From positions 4,301,001-4,365,000 of the forward strand of contig OX335652.1 of NCBI GenBank assembly GCA_946894095.1: a stretch of DNA of 64,000 nt, read 5' to 3'. Numbering within the stretch: the first letter of the stretch is position 1; the number at the start of each line of letters is the position of its first letter. A program made the translations under genes and the position numbers. The stretch comes from Incurvaria masculella. Its lineage: Eukaryota > Arthropoda > Insecta > Lepidoptera > Incurvariidae. Shown in pieces: positions 1 to 12,300 of the stretch. The notes below the pieces were generated by a model. It did no database searches. It was not told where the DNA came from and saw only the letters and a list, made by a program, of their open reading frames with translations.

Positions 1-1255
1 ATGACTCTGATTTGGTCGAAAATATTTCTTATGCCTTATTTCTCCTATATTCTATAACAGCACTCAAATTAATAGACTAAGTACTAATTATCTTATCGCT
101 ACCAACACTTTAACAAATATTTAAATAAATAAACAAAACGTCTGTGCAATGACATGGTTTCATGTACAACGACACCACGGTAATCGCCACACATTGGGCT
201 TACCCACATACTTGTTCCTCCCCATCCTAAACTGCAGATAATCAGAGCACCCGCTTGTGGTTGACATTAGGCTTTTGAGAACGAGCCGTTTCTCAAACTC
301 AATTCTCTGCCGCACCACCAGGATATGGAACTTTCTGCCGGCGGGTGCCTGTCTTCATACCCATAACCTGGGAGGCTTCAAGCTTGATAGCTCGGCGATA
401 GTCTGCATATCCGCTGGTATGGTGCCTCGCTGAGCGTGGTTTATGAGGCGAGGTGTATTTGGCCTTTCTGACCACCAATACCAGTTTTTCATAAAAAAAT
501 ATTTTTCCTAATAAATGCCAATGCATACTGTGGCGTTAACTGTGATGCTCTTTGTACGTTCCATTTAAATTTTATTCCAAAAATACCTTTCCATGTGTCA
601 ATAAGTTGTGCACCTAAGAGCTGGTGCAGCGACAACAGATGCACCGTTGTGCACCTGTTGGGGCTAACATTATTATTCTCGTGGATTTGGAGTTTTTCGG
701 ACCTTGTCTCCATCAATCAAAAGGAACGTGAAGATCATATACTAAAATTAGGAGTAAATATTCTAAGCTGAACTGAAAAGGTGAATCAGCTTTCACGACT
801 TAGTCTCACCAGCCGATTTCCCCGGTATTACGCTGCTTGTTGCGCATACGCTTTCTGTTGAGAGTAGTGTGGAACTTTTTCTTTCGGTGTTGTTTTTTTA
901 TCTTCATTTTAATTCGTTACTTCGACAACTGAGAAAAACGAAACGATAAGAAATACACGTGCGGCAGAACTAAATAAATTATGACAGTGACATTTACAGA
1001 CTTGATTTTTTCTTTTGTTAATTGTTCCGTTTGGTCAGGCAAGGGTTTTTAACCATACAGACTTGAGACTATATTTTTTCTGTGGTGACAATAATGATCA
1101 TTGTTTTTCGTTTATTCTTCCTTTAGGAAAGACGAATAATAGCCAAACTGCCATGTCATTCATGTTGAATATCAAAATCTTTCGTCAAGCTATTGATCTA
1201 TATGCGTAAGTTTTTTCTTTATAGTCGATATTTATAATGAATATATAGTTTCGTA
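1..1255. other. Left edge, no confident gene
   Basis: AT-rich sequence in which I see no convincing exon. On the minus strand about 299-480 reads as a short open stretch ending in PYPGGAAEN, which resembles the tail of a degraded retroelement reading frame more than a host exon, but I cannot assign it. The rest holds nothing I can support. Confidence 0.4.
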
Positions 1256-1257
1256 AA

Positions 1258-1378
1258 TAAGTGGTATTCAGAGTGCGCGTGCTTTAACACGCCAACTATC
1301 TCCAGACTAAATAGCATTTTGTATGCTTAGTCCTGTAATAATCCGCGTATTAAATTTTGAGAGTTCACTCTGAATACG
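1258..1378. mobile_element. Short MITE with GTATTCAGAGTG ends
   Basis: About 120 bp beginning near ggtattcagagtgcgcgt and ending near cactctgaatacgact, so the ends are inverted copies of each other. The interior has the GACTAAA / TTAGTCC pairing also seen in related copies near 16.44-16.85 kb and 20.39-20.51 kb. No coding capacity. A non-autonomous DNA element is the best reading; the superfamily is unknown. Confidence 0.55.
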
Positions 1379-1499
1379 ACTGTATATTTTTTAATATATT
1401 TATAGAATAATGGTGAAAACCACAGAATATTATGGGTACTAGGTAAAGGAATCGACCCACTCTCAAGACCAACAAGGCATTTTCGAGGAGGCGCTGCTG

Positions 1500-1990
1500 G
1501 TGGTCTACTCACGAATTCTTACCTGCGAGTCACAACACTTTCGTACTCATTAAGAACGGCCCGTAAGCTTTGTTCCCCATACAAACGTAGTTTACTAATC
1601 ATTTGAAAAATACTGTTCTAATTTGCTTGATATTTGGTATCTAATATTCAATAATAAATATCAGTGTCTGCACGTTTTTGATTACTCTGAAAAATCTAAA
1701 GCAAGTCAAATAAAAAGTTCATACAAAATTCATTTTTTCTGTTGTGTGATACAGAAAACATTTTTCGAAAAAACAAACAGATATATATATAGACATAGAT
1801 ATTTATTGCTTGATATTAAATCCTAAATATCAAGGAAATTGTAACAGTGGTTTTCAAATGATTAGTAAACCACGTTTGTATGGGGAGTGTAATTTTGTGA
1901 TGCTTACGGGCCCACCTTAAATAACAGCCATGAGTCCCTTTCTAATTATTTATCACGACAGGTGGCGTCTAAGCAAGCTTACCTAAAAAA
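1500..1990. mobile_element. Older MITE split by a younger MITE
   Basis: The outer element is recognised by matching its two halves (about 1500-1549 and 1921-1990) to the element at about 19.9-20.3 kb: both share ggtctactca, then gagtcacaac and ttctaattatt-type blocks in the same order. The two halves are separated here by the TTAA-flanked element 1554-1916, so the outer copy existed first. Confidence 0.5.
1554..1916. mobile_element. 363-bp MITE flanked by TTAA, long inverted repeats
   Basis: TTAA occurs directly outside both ends (1550-1553 and 1917-1920). The ends form inverted repeats of roughly 80-85 bp: about 1556-1637 and 1825-1914 share blocks such as cccatacaaacg and tttactaatcatttg in opposite orientation. 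The middle is AT-rich and non-coding. The outermost bases on the right (ggtgggcccg when reversed) resemble the ends of the 520-540-bp TTAA elements at 24.08 and 54.68 kb. TTAA targets are typical of the piggyBac superfamily; that assignment is inference. Confidence 0.65.
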
Positions 1991-3392
1991 TTTGTCAAAG
2001 CTGTCAAATACCATACAAAATAAAAGAGAATACATTTGAATTTTTATTTGCTCAATCTGTGTAATAGAATTGACTCAACTTTCTCCATGTTATTCCGAAA
2101 ATTAATTGTTCATAATTATGCTAATTAAAAGAAGTCTTGGGAAAGAAAATATGACAAAAAAATTACCAGAGTATTTCGTTTCATACTTTGTGCTGGTCAA
2201 TGGCATTAAAATTTGTTTGACGACAAACCAAAGCTCTTCATTTCCTCTAAACCTTATTCCAACTGCATGCAGATTACATCTTTCATCCAAAATCCCGTAA
2301 ATCAAACTTGACAGGAATTACAGTTTTGAAGTTTTAAAGGTGAGGTCGCTCATGCGACATCTACAATAAGCTTTGAGATTTCTTCCCCATTAGAGTGCGA
2401 TGACACAGACATAACCTTTTAATTTTGATGACGTCAAGCGAACGCGTTTTATCTGACTGGTTCCACAGCATTCTGTGGTTTTGCTTCTGCAATCTGTCAA
2501 AATCAAACTCGGTCTACGAATTTGTATGAAAACACGGAATCGGCGTACACGGGAACGTCAAAGTATTTACGGCGACGATGCGTTCGCTGTCATCAAACTC
2601 AGGCTCGCAAATGTTATAGTTCGCATATGTTATAGTTCGCATAAAGCCCACTGAAATTCTCCATGCGTTTGAAAGCGCCGGAAGATCTGTTTGGCGCAAA
2701 CCCCAATTTAGGTACAAGTCTGCTAAGGGGCTCTGGTACTCACTCCTATAACCCAAGGCACAAGGGCTTACATACTCTAAGAATAAAAAACAAATATTTG
2801 AATCGATGAATTTTACTGTGAATCAATTTGTTTGTTCATTTATTCATGATAATAATCCATCTTTAATCAACAAAATATATTGGTAGGATTACCCATAAAA
2901 CAATTGTGAAATAACTCATAAACGAAAACTAAAAGGTTAAAATTAATGCAGCAACAAGACTAGTTCATTTTTATGCTTTGGAAAAGTCATATTAATAGAT
3001 ATACTTGAAACTATAAATAGGTACAGACGTGTATTCTCATTTTGTTACACTGGAAAGACAAAGAATTGCTAAGCTATTTTTACTCCAAAGTCAACATAAA
3101 TAGGACTGAAAGGAATTTCCAATTTGTCTTTATTTCCTGTGACAATCTGAGAACATTCATACGTACACTAGAATAATTTATGAACTGAAAATCATACAGA
3201 AATAACACATTTCCCATAAATTTTCCCAAATATCAAGAACTAATTTAAATGTAGCGTTTCTACTATAAGAAAAATTGTCCATCACATCTAACTAAACTGC
3301 ATTACAGTTATCTTGGCCCAAGGGTTCATCCATTTTCGTTTAAATAATCAGTACAAATCAATCTCTTCAAATTTGCATTAAATGTTTGGACA
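1991..3392. other. Intergenic repeat fragments downstream of ADCK1
   Basis: No host exon is seen. About 2386-2460 matches part of the long-inverted-repeat MITE at 19.5 kb (shared gatgacgtca context). About 2496-2690 resembles 51.37-51.49 kb (shared gaatttgtatgaaa and gtatttacggc type blocks), so it is a second dispersed repeat. The rest, up to the kinase stop codon at 3393, is AT-rich and may include the kinase 3' UTR on the minus strand. Confidence 0.45.
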
Positions 3393-6300
3393 CTATCTGA
3401 AGCGTAGATTTAAATAAATGGCGTACAGATAGAACGTAAATAGGGACCATCTATATCCAAAGTTGAGGAAAGTCCTACGCAACGCGCTCTGTGCCTTCTT
3501 GTATTCTAGGTTGTATATAGACTCCATGCAGCACTTGGTCATCACCATAAAGCCGCACATGCGTTCGTGCGTCCGCAGCGCATACTCTATGCTCCTGATG
3601 AGGTCGTTTGTCTTGAGGACTAGCAGGGCCTGCCTGTCGACGTGCTCCAGGCAATCGGTGATGTGATGGATGAAGTTTGGTAATTCATCTTGAAATGTGG
3701 ATTTCTGTACAAAAATATTTCGTGCTTGCATACATATATGAAGTTTTGATCAACATCACTTGTCCATCTCAATGGTGCTGGTGTTAAAATCGAAGAACTG
3801 CCCTTGTAACCATGGAAAGAACGTGAAATCAATTCACAAATTAAAGCTATTCACTTACGTTTAACTTTTGCTTATTATTATTTTATGTTGTATCATCGGA
3901 CTGTAATTAGAATAATTAGAAAGGGACAACACTACGGTCATTCCATGAGTGAGAAAGTGTAAGTATTCACCGCTGAGTCACATGTGACTATGAATCTTAA
4001 TTGTTTTATGATGAATCAAATAAATATGATCTCAATCAAAACGACTACAACCCTGCTGGTTTGATTGAATTCCTAGGTTTTTATCAAAATTCGGATTTCA
4101 CCAAATTTCTGCAAAATACCATAGGTAAAAGGGCAAGAAGTCATAACACCTGGGAAATGGTATGTATGTACCTGAGCAAGTTACGTTTTACTGGTTGATT
4201 TTTGCCTACCGATCCCACCTTTAGACATAGAAAGTTACTGAATGCACTTAACCCTGTCAATGCACATGGAACACACAACAAAAAATGTAAGTTTACCTCC
4301 CGTGAGCTGGGCTTGGTGCGGTCGATGCCCTTCATGATGGTGTCCCACGGCCGGCCCGTCACCATGCACGCGAACAGCCCGTACAGCTCGCTACGGATGC
4401 CGAGCTCTTCAGCGTGCACACGCATGGAGTCACGGTCACGCGCGATGATCGCCAGCCACAGCTTCGAGTAGTGGTAGCGGAACTTCTCAGTCAGGTTCTG
4501 AAACCGATGGGACTGGCTCATACTCTTTATTTTGTAAGTTTTTAATAGCATATATATTACTGTTTCCCCATGAATTAGAGGTTAAATAATATTTACAAGG
4601 TTACAGTGAAGAAAGTGTGCTGTGATCATACCGTATGGCGCTCTATCATCTCTGCCTAGCCCTCCGGGAAAGCGGCGGTAAGGCATATATGTATGGATAA
4701 TTTGATTTTGAAAATTATTAATTGCAGTCAATTTGCCTTTGAGACTAACACAAGAAACCAGCACCATCTAGAACGCCAAGGAGGCTTTGGCTGTTGAATT
4801 ATGTAGCGAGTGCCAATGACATCGGGTCAAGTAATACAAATGTCACAGGTTCGAAACCTGGTTCGGATGATTGAGAGTAGAAACTGATGGTTGGCCATTT
4901 TCAATATTGAATCACAATTCTTATGAATGCTTTAACCTGACGGATGCGCCACCTATTTTCGCCCATCTGCAACTGTGTGAATTGCATTGATTTTATATCC
5001 ATGTATTGTGAATTGTCAAGATATGGTCATTCATCATGACTGATAATTAAATATGATTTCTGGCTTCAGGATAATAGATATAGAACTGATAAAAAAGAGC
5101 AGGTTATGGGGCAGATTATGGCTGTATCTAATTACATCACTGGTTTGACTAAAATACACAAAAAAATATTAGATTGAATAGAGAAGAATGATGTTCCGCT
5201 TCTCAACTACTACTTTACAAATAAACATACATTGTACAATATGACATAAAAACGAATGGCAATTCTATAGAAAAAAAGATGATTTTGAACATGAGGACCA
5301 AAAAACAAATTTAACTCACACCGGACATAAATTTAAAAAACATATTACATTGCATCCATTAAATTATTATTATATAAAATGCACTGTGTTACATATTGGT
5401 CCTAAAAACCCCCATTGCAGCTACACAATTGATGATCACGAATTAAAATCAGTCACATCACAAAGTGGCCTCGGAGTAACTATATCTTACGACCTTAAGT
5501 GGGATCTACACATAACTGAACCAGTGAAACGTACAAACTCCCTGCTTTACATGATCCGAAAAGCATTCTCTATTATTACTCCGGAGTTATTCATCAAGCT
5601 ATATAAGACATATGTGCGGCCACTTCTTGAATACGCCTACCAATTTTGGAGCCCCTACTTCAAGAAGGATACAGATATACTTGAAAAAGTCCAAAGACGA
5701 GCAACAAAGATGGTAGTCACCATGAAAAACAAACATTATGAGGACCGACTAAAGCTATTAGGCCTTACAACACTGGAAAAACGCAGACAGCGTGGGGATC
5801 TTATCGAAACATATAAAATACTGCATGATTCCTATGATGTCAATAATTTCAAAACAATGTACATATTTAACACTAACGAAAGGCTATGCGGTCACTCGCT
5901 AAAGATAAATCGCACCCTAGCATCAACAAATCCTCAAAAACATTTCCTAACAAACAGAGTTGTGGATAATTGGAACCTGAGGAAATAATAAGTGCATCGT
6001 CAGTAAATGTTTTCAAAAACAAACTGGATCTTTACTTTCAATAAAAAAAAAATATATATATATATAAATAAAAAAAATTAAAAAAAATCATAGACAATAA
6101 ATAAATAAATAAGTGCAAGTGCTTAAAAACAAAAGTGCAAGTGCATAAAAAGAAGTGCACGCATCAGCATATAATAATAATAATAATAATACTATACTAT
6201 TATTGTACATTACAGTGTAATCTAACTAATCCGGCACTTCGACAGATCGGCACGTCCAATAATCCGATACCCTCCGCCCACGGACTCCCTCGCCCTGTGC

Positions 6301-9300
6301 GCTTCACATGGGCAGAAGAAAACGGCATATCTGCCAAAGATATTATAATTCTTCGCAACATGCGAGAAAAGGTTTTTAAGTAAGGACTACAAGTTGCACA
6401 AAAGCAGACCTCAATTAAGGATTATTTTAAAACTAGTTAATTACATATGTACCTACATGTTAATTTAATGCATTAAACATTTCATACATTTTTTTTATGT
6501 GACTGGACATGGATGGCTAATACCACAACTTCTGTCATGGTATTAGCCCAACACACCACATGGGAACTAGTTGCCATGCCAGGACCTTCCTTATATCGCA
6601 CGGCTACATTGAACTGGATGGAAAACACAGACAATTTTCATTGCCGCTTCGACCATCGTTCATCCAATGCGATGGTACCAACCCGGGCGGGATTAACCCT
6701 ACCATCTAGTAAGGAAGGAAGGGGACCTACAGTTTAACGTGGAATCCGAACCACGGCCAGCCTCTCTCAACAGTCGAATGGTCACCCATCCAAGACCAGA
6801 CAGGACCCAGCTTTGCTTAACTTCGGAGAGCGATCGCCGAAGTGTCGCGTCACTGGGCTATTGAGGCTGACATTATACAATCAATACAATAAAAGAATGT
6901 AGGTGTCGCTGTTAAACCGACAAGTAGGTATGCATACAGGATATACGACACAGGAAATGCAAAAACGCAAAAAAAAATTGCCCTTGGTGGGCAATGGAAC
7001 AGGTTAGTGGTGATGCCGTGTTAATATTTTTTTAGGTGAATACATGTTCATGTGCGAAAGTTAGCTCTAAAGAGTTTGCAATACATACTTGTTTGAGAAA
7101 GTAGAAATTACTTTCAAGTTGAATGTAAACTCAATAATTTGCCTAAAGTCGAGACCAAAATTAGGCGAACTAGTTTGACAGCTCAATATGTACGAATGTT
7201 GCCATAAATTGGCTAGTGATGTGTTATCGGTGGAAGTGTTATCGCGCGGGTCAGACGCCACACGGTTGAGACACGCGCGGTTCGGTCTCCATTCTACTCT
7301 TAACCTGGCGGTCAGTTAAATATATTTAGTTTGTTGTCCCATCGCATAAAATTTATATAGGACGTGCATATTAATTTTGTAATCAAATTAAATCCAATCA
7401 TAACTTGATTTGCACACATAATTATCCGTACGGAATACTATATTGAGTGAGTTGGATGTAAAATAACTATACAAATCTGCTCCTACACGTTCCCAAATGT
7501 AGGACTTAATCATTTACGTACACTTTTAAAAAATATGAATGATTACTATGACCAAGGAAAAAAACCGCCATTTGGTTAATTTACTGAGATTTGAATAGCG
7601 AGAACAGAATGAATTCCAGCGTGTTTGAAATAATTTTGACATTTGTGATTCGAAGAATGACCTTTGGCAGTATGGAACAACTGCAAATTATTCCTGTGCT
7701 TGGCCTGCTGGAAAGTAATTCTTAAGCTTATATAATTACGGTTATGTTATTTGTTGGTGTATTTAAGCCTTAGCTCGCAGAGTGTGCCACCTTAACGGTG
7801 TCAATTTTATGGCAACACTGTCGTATATGGTAACACCATTTCGTTTACAAATTAAAACGTGTATCCGCTCAAGTCCGTTTTTTGGGCATTCAGCTTCTAC
7901 TCTTCAGACTGCTTGGATGTGTTTTCGTGCCTGGTTCAATAATTTTGTTTTGATTTACGTTTTTGTTTTCTTAGTGTTGTTTACGTTATCGTTATCGTTG
8001 TTAAGTTTACTTTTTTGTTAAAAACTCGTTATGGATTCCCAACCACCTCAGCCATCAACCTCTGCCTGTGTGTCGCCTCCAAAAAAAAGAAAATGCCGAG
8101 CTTTAAGTGACACCGAAAAAGTCATGGTATCCAACGTTTACAAGCATGTGTTTCAGGTTAAGTTTGAAGAGGAAAAACGTGAACAAGATTTGCCCGGTGT
8201 TGAAAAGATTAGGGTTAGCAAAAATGAATGTGTGCTCAAAACATCAGAAATTCTCGGTGTATCGAGGACCTCTATATATAAGGTACTAAAAGAATGTAAA
8301 GAAAATGAAAGTTTGAGTTCTCCTAATAAGCCCGGGCCAAAAAGGAATTTCCAGGACAAAAATGATGAGTTCACATTCTCAGCGATACGATGCAAAGTTC
8401 ATGCTTTCTATCACAAAAATGAAGCACCGACTGTGGCAAAGGTACCTAAAATTTATATACAATTTGTAAAGATTTTTTATTAATGATTGCATCTTTTGCT
8501 TATTATCACAAAATATAGTCAACTAAATTTAATTTTTTTTTAGGTTCTTCAAGCTGTGAATGAGGACGATGAGTTACCAAACTTCTCTCTGACTACGATG
8601 AAAAGAATTCTCAAGTATTTAAATTTCAAATACATCACCCGAACGCGTCGCAGCATGCTTATTGACAGGCAGGATATTATTTCTTGGCGAAGGAATTATT
8701 TACTACGAATTAAAGATCTGAGAAGAAAAGGCGTACCTATTTACTATCAGGACGAATCATGGGTCAATGAAGGTAATTGTTATTGTATTTTAACTAACCG
8801 AGATATTTGTACCACGTGGTATTTTTCTTCGAAAAAATACCTCGTGGTAAGATACTAATATGGTTTTGTTTTGATCTCGAATGGGTCTTTTTTTTTCAAT
8901 TTTATTATAGAACAACCTATAAAATAAAAGTAGTGCTTTGACTACCTGAGTTCTCACCCTGCCTTTTTAACGTAGCAGAAAATGTTTAAAGGTGCATGGA
9001 TTCCTCAATGAGGTTTTTGTGTTTATAGAGTAGGACATAACAGAGCCAACACAGCTACCCGCAACGTGGTGCCAGTTGCGTCCACTTGCAATTTTTTGCA
9101 ATCAAGCCACGCTACAGTATTGAATACCGAAGTTTCTAATTTCTAGTGTTACAAAAAAACTAATTCCTGAATGATGTTTTCAGGACATACACTTAAAAAG
9201 GCGTGGGTGGACATGAACGTGCAGACACCGCGTCAAGCGTTTTTGGAAGGTCTATCCACGGGCCTTAAAGCACCAACCGGAAAAGGACGCCGTTTGATCA

Positions 9301-12300
9301 TATCCCACATCGGCAACGAAGACGGCTTCGTAAATGATGGTTTGTTGATGTTCACGTCCAAGACGGGGAAGGAAGATTACCATCAAGAGATGAACAGTGA
9401 TTGCTTTGAGGAATGGTTCGGGAGCATACTACCTAAATTGAAACCGAATGCTGTTGTGGTGATAGATAATGCCCCGTACCATTCCCGAAAAATCGATTCC
9501 TTCCCCAACATGGGCTGGACGAAAACCAAAATTGTTGAGTGGATGGGAAAACAAGGCCTTGAATTTCCAATAAGTGCCACAAAAAGTGACTTAATTGATA
9601 TTGCCAAGCCAAAGAAACATCATTTCAACAAATATGTTGTTGATGAAATGGCACGAGAACACGGTGTCACTATTTTGCGATTACCTCCTTACCACTGCGA
9701 GCTGAACCCGATTGAGCTCGTATGGGCGCAGGTGAAGGGGCACGTCGCGAGAAATAATAAAACTTACAAGTTGGAGGATGTGAAGCAACTTTTTCTCGAA
9801 GGATTAAATATGGTCACAAAAGAAAAGTGGACAAACTGTGTTCACCATATAGTGAAGACGGAAAACAAAATGATGGATTTGGACCATTTAATAGATTCGG
9901 TATCTGACAGTTTCATTATTAATGTAAGTGACGATGGAGACGATGATGACGAAATTACTGAATGCGATGATTCTGACTGAATTATAAATACCAAGTAGTT
10001 AGTGATTGTTTGAATAAGTTTCAATGTATGTTTAATGTCAACACCTTTAAACTGCCCATTGTGTTCTTAAATTTATTTTACGTAACAATTTGTTATTAGC
10101 TTCAGCTTAGCGTTGTTCTAATGTTTTGGTAATCATAATAATTAAGGATAGCAAGTTTATTGTATTCTTTTTGCCTTTTTAATTTATATACCCGATATAG
10201 GTTGTTAAGTTGACGCTTTCTTTTACACCAGAGTGTACTTGTAATACTATACTATATACGTTATCTAATTAGCAACCATGATAGTTACGTAATTTCTATT
10301 TTCATTCATTTACACGGAAAGTTGCTGTTTCTATGAATCTATGTATCGCTCTTAGACTGTTATACCAAAAAAATTGTTTGGCAGTAGCATTTAGATAAAA
10401 GTGTCTTGTAAATGTGTTTTAAAAGATAGCCACGTATTTTGTAAAGGTAAATAAATTATCTGAATTTTTATCTCAGTTTTATTTGATATTCTCATTTTGA
10501 GTAAAATTCAACAAGCCAAAAGCAGTAAATAAACAAATACAGAAAAACATTACCGATAGTTTACTAATAATTTAACCAAAAACTTTTTTTTATTTAAGGT
10601 TCTATAGCGTAGTTGCACCCTCGGCCGCTACAAGTGAGTAAGCCGAAAAATAAAAGTCAGCGTTACCTAAACGGGGCGACGAAATTCCCAGAAAATTGCT
10701 AAGAAGCTTAGATTCGGTCTAGCGTCTCCCTACTCCACAAGTTTATTTTTCCTGTTTTGACTTCAATGTTTATTAAAGAAAAATATATATAAATACATGT
10801 CACGTAGGTTAACAATACTGGAACATAAATTAAAGAGTATTTTTAAAATCAAGTAAATATAAAAAAGCAGCTAAAAATTTCAATTTAATAGTGCAGAGTA
10901 TTACACAAGATATAAACTGATAATTTATTTTACGACTAGCTTTCTTGAAACATTTAATATGCTAATACCTATTTTTAAGTAAAGAAAGAATAGAATAAAA
11001 TGTTGTTTTAATACATTATTAAGCAGGACTCACAAATTCTAAGAATATAAATATTTTAGTGGCGGTTTCTTTTGCCAAATTAAATTATCTGCTTAAATTA
11101 TCTGCCACAGTTAAATGTCGATGTTAAATATCGACATTTCCCCGTCACTATTAAAATTCTTCCACAGCTGGCCACACTCTATCTGTCAAACTAGTTCGCC
11201 TAATTTTGGTCTCGACTTTATATGATTAACATCACCGTGTCAAGAGTAAAAAATCTCAAATATATTTTATCAACTCTGGAAATATCGGCAACATCCATTT
11301 GGCAAGTGATGGCATTGGCGCTAAACTAATTTTGGCCCCAATTTTTACGGGCACATGACATTTATGCCTATAAAACTTTCAACTATAAGAAAACCTTGTA
11401 TTTGTTAGATGATAGCAGTCCAGTCTACTAAGAAAATAAATAGAAAATTTTAACTAAAAGTTGCTTGCAACAAGGTGGTTTCACAGTGTTAGAGTATCAA
11501 CTTACGCAAACATATTACAACTTAAGTACCTTTAAATCAACAAAGCAAAAAAATACAGCTGAATATATCGAAGCGATACTTAAGGTTCCTGGTTCGTCCT
11601 AAAGGAAAAAGTATTTTTTATAATTGTTTGAAAAATAAAAGCACACACCGTCTAAAACTTACAGCGTACAAACCGTGGTCGAGTAGGTACACGGTTGTCT
11701 CCTTGTCATTTGGGCTCTTGCTGACGAGGATGTTGCCGGGGTGCGGGTCGCTGTGGACGAATCCCGACACGAAGATCATGTGAGAGTAGAGGTCGCCGAG
11801 CTTGCGCGATAGGTCGTAGGGGTCTATTTTGCTTTGCTGTTAAAAGAACAAAAAAAGGGTAGACACCTCACAAGTGAAAATCGTATCCGTATATTTTACT
11901 AAAACAATTGAAGAAAATTTCAGCAAGCATTTCTGTTTCTATAAAAGTTACGTCTAAAAAAATGTATTACAATTTCATAATATAGCTGAAACTATAAAAT
12001 GCCACTGCATTACTATCTATGGAACAATTTGAGACAAAACACCTATGCTGTATTCTATGACAATATTATTTTAGATCTGGTATAATTTGCTTGAACCAGC
12101 AACTTGGGTATTCGTACTCTAGCTTCATCATTTAGATGAATTATTGAGTTAGAATTAGCTAAGAGTTCAGTCAAAAAGTGCTGCTCAGAAGCGCAAAGGA
12201 GGGGTAATGTGGTATACAGGGAACAAACGTGGAACTGTATCCACCAGCCAAGTGTAAACTTGATATGTCTAAATTTTGTAGGGAAACGGCACCTATGATT

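Larger units (their letters stand above)
7146..11218 (+). mobile_element. Sailor-like (DD82E) Tc1/mariner-superfamily transposon, 4.07 kb
   Basis: Perfect inverted repeats flank the element: 7144-7181 and 11183-11220 are exact reverse complements over 38 nt including the TA dinucleotides, leaving 36-bp terminal repeats inside a TA target duplication. Between them sits one transposase gene (8031-9980). The catalytic spacing of that transposase, 82 residues between the second D and the E, is the feature that I recall defining the Sailor group. The element lies in ADCK1 intron 4, with the transposase on the strand opposite to the kinase. About 0.9 kb before and 1.2 kb after the transposase is AT-rich and non-coding; an AATAAA occurs at 10449-10454. 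Confidence 0.88.

Noticed and set aside
4800..4880. tRNA gene
   Set aside because: The B box is perfect, but acceptor, D and anticodon stems cannot be formed; better explained as a SINE head.
6765..6850. 5S rRNA gene
   Set aside because: Only the internal promoter part is similar, and it is joined to a SINE body; the 5S ends are absent.
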